IMG/VR virus record: IMGVR_UViG_3300015192_000003 | Coordinates: 1 to 42,630 of that record | Source of the DNA: a virus | DNA: 42,630 nt | Strand: one strand, 5' to 3' | Translations under genes and position numbers: made by a program | Notes under the pieces: generated by a model | Database searches by the model: none | What the model was told of the DNA's origin: nothing | The model's input: the letters and a program-made list of their open reading frames with translations, nothing else | Shown here: piece by piece, positions 13,046-19,589 of the stretch | Layout of the letters: each line of letters begins with the position of its first letter | How positions within the stretch are numbered: the stretch's first letter is position 1

Positions 13046-13380
13046 GCGATAACGGCACTTCACGGACCAGCCCTTATGACAGCGATGAGTGGCGCGAGTA
13101 CTCCGTGCGCGTTGTAGAGGAGATGCTGCCCAAGCTCACGGACTCGAGATGCATGGCCATGCTGCTGTCCGGGACGGACCCGGACGTCAAGATGGCAGTC
13201 GAGCTCGGCTTCGCGCTGCTCCTGGACAAGCCGCTGATCCTGCTCGTGACCCCGAATACGGCTGTCCCTGAGCGTCTGCGCCGGGCAGCGGACGCGATCG
13301 TCGTGGGCGAGATCCAGCACCCCAACACCCAGAAGGAACTGGCCGCCGCGATCAAGCGGGTTGGGGTCGAGCCAGAGTGA
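13042..13380 (+). CDS. Nucleoside 2-deoxyribosyltransferase-like protein
   Basis: 112 aa. LLSGTDPDVKMAVELGFALLLDKPLILLVTPNTAVPERLRRAAD (about residues 33-77) matches the NDT-like Rossmann fold: an acidic turn, the E-x-G-x-A helix with the candidate catalytic Glu, and a D/G-K-P-x-I strand. True enzymes move deoxyribose between bases. Short phage versions may instead handle modified nucleotides or signalling molecules. The N-terminal D-W...Y segment could complete the pocket. Coupled by 4-nt overlaps. Confidence 0.6.
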   Translation: MSDNGTSRTSPYDSDEWREYSVRVVEEMLPKLTDSRCMAMLLSGTDPDVKMAVELGFALLLDKPLILLVTPNTAVPERLRRAADAIVVGEIQHPNTQKELAAAIKRVGVEPE

Positions 13381-13451
13381 CCGGCCTATACATCGCGATC
13401 AACGTCATCGCGCGAACCAACCATGAGGATCAGGAGACGAGTCCCACCTAG
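13377..13451 (+). CDS. Possible 24-aa peptide
   Basis: A GTG overlapping the previous stop (GTGA) opens (M)TGLYIAINVIARTNHEDQ and ends at TAG. The only support is the same overlap pattern used by its neighbours. Confidence 0.4.
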   Translation: MTGLYIAINVIARTNHEDQETSPT

Positions 13452-13525
13452 CTTTGGCGACCACCCGGCGCCGAGATCTGACCCAAGGCGCCGGGGGCCT
13501 AATCCGACTGAAGAGGAGTCGAACT

Positions 13526-13843
13526 GTGGAACAGAGTACGAGCCCCGCCCAACCGGGCACCGCACCGCTCGTGAGGCGTGTCCGAGCGATCGCCCAGCTG
13601 GCCATGCTGGAGTGTGCTGGCGGCCTCGGCTGCCTGGCCGTGATCGCGCCATTTCATTCGCTGGCGGGCGGCCGCCCTATCGCCCTGGTGCTGCTGGTCC
13701 TGGGCCTGCTGGCCGCCGCGTTCTGGTTGGCCACGCGGTCCTGTGCCGCGGCCGCCGATGAGCGGGACCACCTGGCCTACCTCGAGCGACGCCGCGCCTA
13801 CCTCGCGAGCGTTGAGCCCGCCACGACGGAGGTGCCGCGGTGA
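13526..13843 (+). CDS. Small membrane protein before the translocase
   Basis: 105 aa from a GTG with GAGGAG 7 nt upstream. Two hydrophobic helices (about residues 27-45 and 51-69) and a charged C-terminal cytoplasmic tail. Small membrane proteins are regularly encoded beside TraB-type translocases in actinobacterial conjugative elements (Spd-like), so a partner role is inferred. Confidence 0.65.
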   Translation: MEQSTSPAQPGTAPLVRRVRAIAQLAMLECAGGLGCLAVIAPFHSLAGGRPIALVLLVLGLLAAAFWLATRSCAAAADERDHLAYLERRRAYLASVEPATTEVPR

Positions 13844-13965
13844 AGGCTCTTGCCGCCTTCTGGGGGTGGATGTTCGCGAGTGACTGGGACTCCCAGAGCC
13901 TGCTCGGCCTCATAGACGCCAGCGATGACTTCGACGAGATGGACGAGCTGGAGGAGTCGAGATGA
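13840..13965 (+). CDS. Short acidic protein
   Basis: 41 aa, GTGA overlap with the previous gene and ATGA overlap with the translocase. Aromatic N-terminus (KALAAFWGWMFASDW) and a strongly acidic end (DDFDEMDELEESR). Too short to classify. The overlaps make translation likely. Confidence 0.6.
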   Translation: MKALAAFWGWMFASDWDSQSLLGLIDASDDFDEMDELEESR

Positions 13966-16040
13966 GCGAAGTCGTCAGGCTGGCCACCGCTCGACTCGCC
14001 CGGCGCGCCGATGCCGAGCCGCCACGGGTAGAAGTCGACGCCGTGGTGATGGATCTGCGGCCGCGGCCCAGCTCGCACCGCAAGGTCATCCCGGCCGTGC
14101 TGCGGGACCGTGAGAGCGCCTCAGCGGCTGCGAGGTGGACGGCTGTGCACTACGCGCACACCAGCGCCTTCCACACGCTGCGGCTGCCCCTGTACTGCGT
14201 CCGGCTGCTCCTGCTATCCCCGATCGGCGCCTTCAGGGTGATTCGTACGGTGAGCCGGTGGGTCGCAGACCTCGAGGGGCGCACTGTTCGGGCGGCCATG
14301 TCGGGGCTGATCGGGCTGAACCGCTCTGACGCCGCGGTGTTCGTGCGGCTGACCCAGCAGCGCCGGCAGACGTTCCGTGACCGTCTGCTCCTGGTCACCG
14401 TCGCCGCGTTCGTGCTGCTCTTCGCCGGGGCCCGCGCGGCCAAGGAGATGACCGGGCCGGCCCTGCTCGGGGCCGCGGCCCTGGCAGTGCTGGTCCTCGG
14501 CCTGGTCGGGCGCCGGGCCGACCGGCCGCTGACCTCCCGTGCGGTCGACAGCGAGGCAGTGCCCCGCCTGACCGCAGACCTGATCCTGACCGCGATGGGC
14601 TCGTTGGGTATCGGCGAGCTCAACAAGGCGATCGCGCGCGACCCGGCCCAGGCGCTGCGGTTCCCTGCGCCGATCTGCCGGGACGGGCCTGGCTTCCGGG
14701 CAGAGATCGACCTGCCGCCCGGTGTGACAGCGGGGGATGTGATCGAGCGCAGGGACCGGCTCGCCTCCGGGCTGCGCCGGCCGCTCGGCTGCGTCTGGCC
14801 TGAGGTCGACAGCGACGCCCACGCCGGCCGGCTCATCCTCTGGGTCGGCGACAAGTCCCTCTCGAGCTCCAAGCCGGTCGCGTGGCCACTGACCAAGGCC
14901 GGCCGGGTCAACCTCTTCACCCCGTTCGTCATCGGCACCGACCAGCGCGGCCGGCCGGTCGAAGTGACCCTGCTCTTCGCCTCAGGGGTGATCGGCGCCA
15001 TACCAAGGATGGGCAAGAGCTTCGCCTTGCGGCTGCTGCTCCTGGCCGCGGCACTGGATCCTCGAGCCGAGATCCACGTGTTCAACCTCAAGGGCGGCGC
15101 CGACCATGACCCGATGGAGAGCGTCGCGCACCGCTACCGAACCGGCGACGACCCGGAGGACATCGAGTACATGGTTCGCGACCTGAGGGCCGTCCACGCC
15201 GACATGCGGGTCAGGTACAAGACCGTTCGCGACCTGCCCAAGGATGTGTGTCCGGAGTCCAAGGTCACCGATGAGCTGGCGTCGCAGCGGAGCCTAGGTC
15301 TGCACCCGGTGCTCGTCGCCCTCGACGAGTGCCAGATCGCGTTCGAGCACGACGTCCATGGCGCCGAGCTGATCTCTCTGGTGACCGACCTGGTGAAGCG
15401 CGGCCCGGCCGTGGGCATCATGCTCTGGGCGGCGACCCAGCGCCCAGACGCCAAGAGCCTGCCGTCCAGCATCGCCAGCAATGCCGTCCTGCGGCTGTGC
15501 CTGAAGGTCCAGGGCCAGGTCGAGAACGACATGGTGCTCGGCACCTCGTCCTACAAGAACGGGATCCGGGCCACGATGTTCTCCAGGAAGGACCGAGGGA
15601 TCGCGCTGCTGTCTGGTGAGGGCGATGACCCGCTGATCGTGCGCCTGGCCTACGTGGACACCCCGACCGCTGCCGTCGTCGCGGCTCGAGCTCGGACCGC
15701 CCGCCTCAGTGCCAAGCTGCTGACCGGCCACGCCGCCGGGCATGACCCTGACCCGGACACGGACAAGGCGTCGGTGCTGGACCACCTGGCCGCCGTCTGG
15801 GTCACTGGCGAGGACAAGGCCTGGTGTGACGACCTCGCTGAGCGTCTCGCCGCGGCCTACCCGCACAGCTACGGGGGATGGACCGGCGAGCAGGTCACCG
15901 CAGCCGTCAAGCCTCACGGGCTGCGAGCCATCCAGATCAAGCGGCCCCTGGACGGCATCCCGGTCAACCGGCGTGGCCTGTCCCGCAGCGACCTCACGGT
16001 CGCGCTGGCGGACCGCGACGACATACCGGAGGCCTTCTAG
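13962..16040 (+). CDS. tra: FtsK/SpoIIIE-family DNA translocase (TraB/TraSA-like)
   Basis: 692 aa. Two transmembrane helices lie at about residues 138-190 (RLLLVTVAAFVLLFAGA; LLGAAALAVLVLGLVG). A Walker A-like GAIPRMGKS is at about 344-352 and Walker B VLVALDEC at about 449-456, followed by the ATQRPDAKSLPSSI sensor region typical of FtsK/SpoIIIE motors. The last 80 residues (ERLAAAYPHSYGGWTGEQVTAAV...) look like a winged helix, as in the gamma domain of FtsK and the site-reading end of TraB. Actinobacterial conjugative plasmids and AICEs use one such protein to move double-stranded DNA between hyphae. Size and layout fit TraSA/TraB better than chromosomal FtsK. A repeated 7-mer follows immediately downstream. 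Confidence 0.9.
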   Translation: MSEVVRLATARLARRADAEPPRVEVDAVVMDLRPRPSSHRKVIPAVLRDRESASAAARWTAVHYAHTSAFHTLRLPLYCVRLLLLSPIGAFRVIRTVSRWVADLEGRTVRAAMSGLIGLNRSDAAVFVRLTQQRRQTFRDRLLLVTVAAFVLLFAGARAAKEMTGPALLGAAALAVLVLGLVGRRADRPLTSRAVDSEAVPRLTADLILTAMGSLGIGELNKAIARDPAQALRFPAPICRDGPGFRAEIDLPPGVTAGDVIERRDRLASGLRRPLGCVWPEVDSDAHAGRLILWVGDKSLSSSKPVAWPLTKAGRVNLFTPFVIGTDQRGRPVEVTLLFASGVIGAIPRMGKSFALRLLLLAAALDPRAEIHVFNLKGGADHDPMESVAHRYRTGDDPEDIEYMVRDLRAVHADMRVRYKTVRDLPKDVCPESKVTDELASQRSLGLHPVLVALDECQIAFEHDVHGAELISLVTDLVKRGPAVGIMLWAATQRPDAKSLPSSIASNAVLRLCLKVQGQVENDMVLGTSSYKNGIRATMFSRKDRGIALLSGEGDDPLIVRLAYVDTPTAAVVAARARTARLSAKLLTGHAAGHDPDPDTDKASVLDHLAAVWVTGEDKAWCDDLAERLAAAYPHSYGGWTGEQVTAAVKPHGLRAIQIKRPLDGIPVNRRGLSRSDLTVALADRDDIPEAF

Positions 16041-16067
16041 ACGACGACCTCGAGACCAAGGAGCCCC

Positions 16068-16224
16068 TGCTACCGGTAGCACCTTCCCCTGCTACCGGTA
16101 GCAGGGCTGCTACCTGCCCTGCTACCCATCTGACCTGCGCGGTAGCAGGGGTAGCACCTGATCGAGGACCCCCTTCAAACGCCGGATTCGGGCGGAATCA
16201 CGGGGTCCCAGCTCGGCTGCTACC
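16068..16224. repeat. Cluster of nine GGTAGCA/TGCTACC sites
   Basis: Sites: 16068 (TGCTACC), 16075 (GGTAGCA), 16090 (TGCTACC), 16097 (GGTAGCA), 16108, 16120 (both TGCTACC), 16141, 16150 (both GGTAGCA), 16218 (TGCTACC). The first four form two perfect palindromes TGCTACCGGTAGCA. The cluster directly follows the translocase gene, where conjugative elements often carry the clt sites read by TraB. Arm sites for the adjacent recombinase or replication iterons are alternatives. Confidence 0.8.
16166..16208. repeat. Nested inverted repeat
   Basis: Outer arms GGACCCC (16166-16172) and GGGGTCC (16202-16208) enclose an inner stem GATTC (16185-16189) / GAATC (16195-16199). It sits between convergent genes and may be a bidirectional terminator or part of an origin/transfer site. 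Confidence 0.6.
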
Positions 16225-17035
16225 TGACTACCGCGGCGGCGATCTTGACCGAGATGTCGCTGGACGGGTCGGCGTATATCGCTGTCGTCACGGGGCTGGC
16301 GTGGCCCATCATCCGGCCGACTGCCAGGAGGTCTCCGGTCGCTTGGTAGGCCATGGTCCCGTACCGGTGGCGGAGCGCGTGCGAGGTTCCGCTGATCCCG
16401 GCCCGATCGAACGCCCTGTTGACCCGACGTTGCAGCGTGGCCGCGGTGTAGGGCTTGTGGCCGGCTGACACGACGTTGCCGCCGGTGTCAGGCAGCAGCT
16501 GGTCGATCAGGACGGGGGAGATCGCGATGAGCCTCTCCTTGCCGCCCGCGTGGCCCTTGCCGTGCAGGACCCGCAGTGTCCTGGCCTCGACGTCGATCTC
16601 AGGCCAGTTCAGGGCCGCAGCCTCGTGGATGCGGCACCCGGCGTATGCACCCAGGCATACGGCACGGCGAAGGTCGGGCTCGAAGGTGCTCAGGGCCTTC
16701 TCCAGGTCGTGCTTGGCCATCGGGTGCGGCAGGCCGGTCGGGACGTGCGGGGGGTCGATGCGCAGGGTCGGGTCGTCGGTGCGGTGTTCCCAGCGCCGGC
16801 ACCATTTGAGGAAGGACCGGATGCCGGCGAGGTCGCTGGCACGGCTGGAGGGGGCTAGGCCGGTGCGGGCAGCCCACCAGGTCTCGACGTCCTCGCGGGT
16901 CGCTGTGCCGGCGTTGCCGATCGAGCGGAGCGTGGCCACCCGACGGGCGATGGTATTCGGCGGGACGTGCTCGTTGCGGCACCACTCGATCCAGGCGATT
17001 GAGAGAGGGTCTGTCAGGGGGATGGGGTGACTCAT
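16220..17035 (-). CDS. int: Tyrosine recombinase/integrase 2
   Basis: 271 aa, with AAGGAAG 9 nt before the ATG. Core-binding domain about residues 10-100; catalytic residues in GCRIHEAA (first Arg, about 133), GKGHAGGKER (beta hairpin with Lys), HALRHRYGT (HxxR box, about 216-219), MMGHASPVTTAIYA (second His and nucleophile Tyr, about 250). All are present. It is XerD-like in size and lacks an arm-binding N-terminus. It has its own transcription unit, with a strong terminator behind the upstream methyltransferase. Which of the two recombinases integrates the element cannot be decided from sequence. Its 3-prime end runs into the GGTAGCA cluster. Confidence 0.9.
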   Translation of the reverse strand: MSHPIPLTDPLSIAWIEWCRNEHVPPNTIARRVATLRSIGNAGTATREDVETWWAARTGLAPSSRASDLAGIRSFLKWCRRWEHRTDDPTLRIDPPHVPTGLPHPMAKHDLEKALSTFEPDLRRAVCLGAYAGCRIHEAAALNWPEIDVEARTLRVLHGKGHAGGKERLIAISPVLIDQLLPDTGGNVVSAGHKPYTAATLQRRVNRAFDRAGISGTSHALRHRYGTMAYQATGDLLAVGRMMGHASPVTTAIYADPSSDISVKIAAAVVR

Positions 17036-17066
17036 GGTGCTCGGCTTCCTTGGGGCATGGGAAAGA

Positions 17067-17088
17067 CCACGAGCGGGGGTGCTCGTGG
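17067..17088 (-). terminator. Hairpin upstream of integrase 2
   Basis: CCACGAGC/GCTCGTGG, 8-bp stem with a 6-nt loop. On the minus strand it runs into TCTTTC. It may be a second terminator or an attenuator in the recombinase leader. Confidence 0.5.
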
Positions 17089-17124
17089 CCCGGGCTGAAT
17101 CAGGGGGTGCACGTTGATTCGTTA

Positions 17125-17139
17125 ATCACGGTCAGCAGG
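17125..17139 (-). repeat. Isolated copy of early start-associated repeat
   Basis: ATCACGGTCAGCAGG, identical over 15 bases to copy 1, but here in the noncoding leader of integrase 2; the coding reading would stop right after PADRD. This supports a DNA- or RNA-level role for the motif. Confidence 0.55.
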
Positions 17140-17147
17140 CTGAGCAC

Positions 17148-17179
17148 AAAAACGCCCCACCTGTAGACCAGGTGGGGCG
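17148..17179 (-). terminator. Intrinsic terminator after methyltransferase gene
   Basis: On the minus strand a perfect 11-bp stem (CGCCCCACCTG / CAGGTGGGGCG) with a 5-nt loop is followed by TTTTTG. A textbook intrinsic terminator ending the methyltransferase transcript. Confidence 0.85.
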
Positions 17180-17210
17180 CGTCGTCCGGAGCGGACTGAT
17201 AGCAGGCTAC

Positions 17211-18140
17211 TCAGGCGAGGGCCTGCTGATCGGTAGCAAGGAAGGACTCCCATGCGCGAGTTACGCCGCCGGAACCTGGGAAGAGATCTTCGAGCTGATC
17301 GCCGGCTTGGGCGCCGAGGAGGTCGAACATCCACCGGCAGAACACGGCCGGCTTGGAGCCGATGACCCGGAGTGGGTCAGTGCGCCGTGGCCGGGAGTGG
17401 AACACCAGTGAGTCGAGGCGTCGCGCGGCCGCACTTCGCGACGCGTCGTGGGAGTACTCCTGCGACGCGTCGGGCTGTCCGGGACGCGATGCGTCGTACG
17501 GACCAGGTGGTGACGCGTCGTTGTCGGATCCGGCGGACGCGTCGCTTACCACCGCGGCGCTACGCGATAACCCGTAGCTCTCGGCCGCAGACGACGCGTT
17601 CGCGATCGCACCGCGTGTCTCCTCGCTGCAGGCGCGACGCGTCGCGGGGCGATCGCCGTTCGATGCGTCGACTGCTCGAGGGACGACGGCTCGGCCACCG
17701 AAGTAGATGACCGGCTCCCAGGCGTTCAGCGGCCGTGCGCTACGGGTCGGCCGCTCGCCGCGGTGCCAAGCCGCGACACGGACACCGGCCGGGCAAAGCC
17801 CGAGAACCACGGGCAGCGCTTCGGCCGAGGTCGACAGCGCCCATCCGTCGTACGTCGACAAGCGACGGATCAGCTCGCCGTGGTCGACCTCGCCGCCGAA
17901 GTCCGGGTGATCGCTGTAGTAGCGAGCTGACAGGCCCGGATAGGGCGGGTCAGCGTACGCCAGGCGTAGCGGTACGCCGGCGCTACGCGACGCCTGGCCC
18001 ACGGCCCTGGTGAAGCGCCACCGAGCCTGCCGGCAACGGACCGAGCAGCACACCGAGTCGCTTCGCGCGGCCTCTGGGATGGACTCTGAGCACCAGGCGC
18101 ACGCGTCGCGCTGGCCGGCGAACACGACGGCTGTAGTCAT
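17211..18140 (-). CDS. DNA methyltransferase (beta-class order) with zinc knuckle
   Basis: 309 aa. The N-terminus CAWCSESIP...CCSVRCRQARWRF is an FCS-like zinc finger (about residues 14-42). LAYADPPYPG (about 60-69) is catalytic motif IV (DPPY) and LEDLFPGSGGVTRAWE (about 285-300) is the AdoMet-binding motif I, giving the IV-to-I order of beta-class amino-methyltransferases (N6-adenine or N4-cytosine). The region where a target-recognition domain would sit is instead a low-complexity linker (about 158-245) of repeated DAS octapeptides, encoded by GACGCGTC arrays. No restriction partner is seen; a protective or regulatory orphan role is likely. An AT-rich palindrome lies 52 bp upstream. Confidence 0.8.
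   Translation of the reverse strand: MTTAVVFAGQRDACAWCSESIPEAARSDSVCCSVRCRQARWRFTRAVGQASRSAGVPLRLAYADPPYPGLSARYYSDHPDFGGEVDHGELIRRLSTYDGWALSTSAEALPVVLGLCPAGVRVAAWHRGERPTRSARPLNAWEPVIYFGGRAVVPRAVDASNGDRPATRRACSEETRGAIANASSAAESYGLSRSAAVVSDASAGSDNDASPPGPYDASRPGQPDASQEYSHDASRSAAARRLDSLVFHSRPRRTDPLRVIGSKPAVFCRWMFDLLGAQAGDQLEDLFPGSGGVTRAWESFLATDQQALA
17440..17669. repeat. 24-bp periodic GACGCGTC array inside the methyltransferase gene
   Basis: GACGCGTC (or GATGCGTC at 17488) starts at 17440, 17464, 17488, 17512 and 17536, exactly 24 bp apart. Further copies are at 17593 (GACGCGTT), 17636 and 17662 (GATGCGTC). Most encode Asp-Ala-Ser, but the copy at 17636 is read in another frame (Ala-Thr-Arg-Arg). 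Confidence 0.85.
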
Positions 18141-18191
18141 GTCCTCATGGTCTCTTCGTGGTGCGATGTGTCTCGTTCGACGCGCCGACGG

Positions 18192-18216
18192 CTACAAATA
18201 TTTGTAGGACTTGTAG
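18192..18216. promoter_or_regulatory. AT-rich palindrome CTACAAATATTTGTAG
   Basis: Perfect 16-bp palindrome (18192-18207) followed by a half-site CTTGTAG (18210-18216) in the leader of the methyltransferase gene. AT-rich in a GC-rich genome; a likely operator or promoter element. Confidence 0.6.
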
Positions 18217-18282
18217 TGGACAGGAAGCGTCGATCCAACGTGTGTTCCTTGAATCTTCGGTATCGGTCACCTGGCTAGGCAC

Positions 18283-18322
18283 GAAACGCCCCCTCCCCGT
18301 GTCCAGGGAGGGGAAGGGGCGT
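18283..18322 (-). terminator. Late operon terminator
   Basis: Arms ACGCCCCcTCCCC and GGGGAaGGGGCGT (13 bp, one mismatch). On the minus strand the stem is followed by TTTCG. It lies directly behind the last lysis gene and closes the late transcript. Confidence 0.8.
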
Positions 18323-18328
18323 CTCGGG

Positions 18329-18697
18329 TCAGGTGGACGAGGCGACGCCGAGCCGGGGGGCAAGCCCCACCAACGGCTGGGTCGTCTGGCGGTTGAAGGC
18401 ACCCATGAGCACACTGACGAACGCGATCAGCGCTGCCGTGGTATCTGGCGACAGGTGGAATCCGAAACCGATCGCGAGGGCAATGACTGCCTTCGTGAGT
18501 CCGACCACCACGCCGAGCAGTGTGTCTTTGGTCACCCGGGCCGTATAGAGGCTGAAGACGGCCACGACCGCGGCCATGACCAGGGCGGTCTGCTCGCTGG
18601 ACCAGTGGAGGAAGAGCAGGACCGCAAGGGCCAGACTCGACTCGATCAGCGCGACCCAGACAGCTGGCTCGCGTCCGAAGATGGCTTTCGTGTTCAT
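18329..18697 (-). CDS. Holin-like membrane protein
   Basis: 122 aa starting MNTKAIFGREP at an ATGA overlap with the lysozyme gene. Three hydrophobic segments (about residues 12-31, 36-54, 63-80) plus a fourth weaker one (about 86-100), with a short charged tail. Size, topology and position right after two cell-wall hydrolase genes fit a holin, which would form the membrane lesion that releases the endolysins. Confidence 0.75.
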   Translation of the reverse strand: MNTKAIFGREPAVWVALIESSLALAVLLFLHWSSEQTALVMAAVVAVFSLYTARVTKDTLLGVVVGLTKAVIALAIGFGFHLSPDTTAALIAFVSVLMGAFNRQTTQPLVGLAPRLGVASST

Positions 18698-19452
18698 GAT
18701 TGCTCTCCTGCTCTCTTGATCTTGGCCACGTAGGCCTGGACATCTCTTCCGCGATACCACTGGGGCCGGCCCGCATTAACCCACGCCCAGGCGCCGGAGA
18801 CGCCAAGGTTGTATGCAGCGATCGCTGGGTCGACGTCGTACCGGAACTCGACCAGGTGGTCATCGACGAAGGCCACCATCCATGGGATAGCGATCGCTGG
18901 GTCCAGGCGCGCGGCGGCACTCATGGATGGGTGCGCCGGGCCGTTGATCTGGGCGATTCCCAGGTCCTGGGGTGTATCAACTCCGACGGCGCCAAGGTCG
19001 AACCCGGACTCGATGCTGATAGTTCCGATTGCGATCGTGCGCAGTAGGACAGCATGCGGGGTGTCGAGGTGGACTGCTGCCTCGGTCACCAGGGGCTCGA
19101 AGATCGACCGGCAGGTCGCCGGGCCGATCGCCCCGTCCATAGCTAGGCCGTGTGCCTTCTGGTAGGCACGAATAGCCAGACTGGTGGCTGTCCCCAGGAT
19201 CCCGTCGGGGACAGCGTGGAAGTAGGGCTGTAGAGCCATGACGGCACGGTGGACCGCGTAGTCGTTGATGTCGCAACTGGTCCCGAGCCGTACTGCCAGG
19301 GCGCCAACCAGTCCGGGCATCTTCACAGCCGAGATGGTGGGTGCCCGGTAGTAGTTGCCGGGCCTGGTGCCGGCGACGTTCAGGGTGCCGCCGAGCCCGC
19401 TGGACGGCCATGCGCCGCGGCCGACTGCGGGGTAGGCCAGGGTGAGGGTCAC
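18694..19452 (-). CDS. Endolysin, lysozyme/transglycosylase-like with PG-binding domain
   Basis: 252 aa from a GTG. The middle carries a peptidoglycan-binding repeat (about residues 64-115: HRAVMALQPYF..PDGILGTATSLAIRAYQKAHGL..DGAIGPAT). The C-terminal part (about 125-245) has ISIESGFDLGAVGVDTPQDLGIAQINGPAH, an SLT/goose-lysozyme-like active site with a candidate catalytic Glu in IESGF, and later AAYNLG. It should cleave the glycan strand. It acts with the M15 peptidase two genes upstream. Confidence 0.8.
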   Translation of the reverse strand: MTLTLAYPAVGRGAWPSSGLGGTLNVAGTRPGNYYRAPTISAVKMPGLVGALAVRLGTSCDINDYAVHRAVMALQPYFHAVPDGILGTATSLAIRAYQKAHGLAMDGAIGPATCRSIFEPLVTEAAVHLDTPHAVLLRTIAIGTISIESGFDLGAVGVDTPQDLGIAQINGPAHPSMSAAARLDPAIAIPWMVAFVDDHLVEFRYDVDPAIAAYNLGVSGAWAWVNAGRPQWYRGRDVQAYVAKIKRAGEQS

Positions 19453-19589
19453 GGCTTGGCCTCCACGACTGCGCCGACGAACACGGTCGTGTCGATCGCG
19501 TCGAAGGGGTGGGGGTCTGCGTGCATGTCGTCGGGGTGGATCTGGCTATCAGCCCACGTCGGGGGGGCGATGCGTTCATCGAGGGTCAT
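19449..19589 (-). CDS. Small lysis-cassette protein, unknown
   Basis: 46 aa, ATGA overlap with the upstream endolysin and GTGA overlap with the next. Starts MTLDERIAPPTWADSQ, acidic, no membrane segment. Its place between two hydrolases suggests only co-expression. Confidence 0.55.
   Translation of the reverse strand: MTLDERIAPPTWADSQIHPDDMHADPHPFDAIDTTVFVGAVVEAKP

Noticed and set aside
17440-17669. CRISPR array
   Set aside because: The repeats are 8-bp words at 24-bp spacing inside a coding frame with no spacers of CRISPR length.
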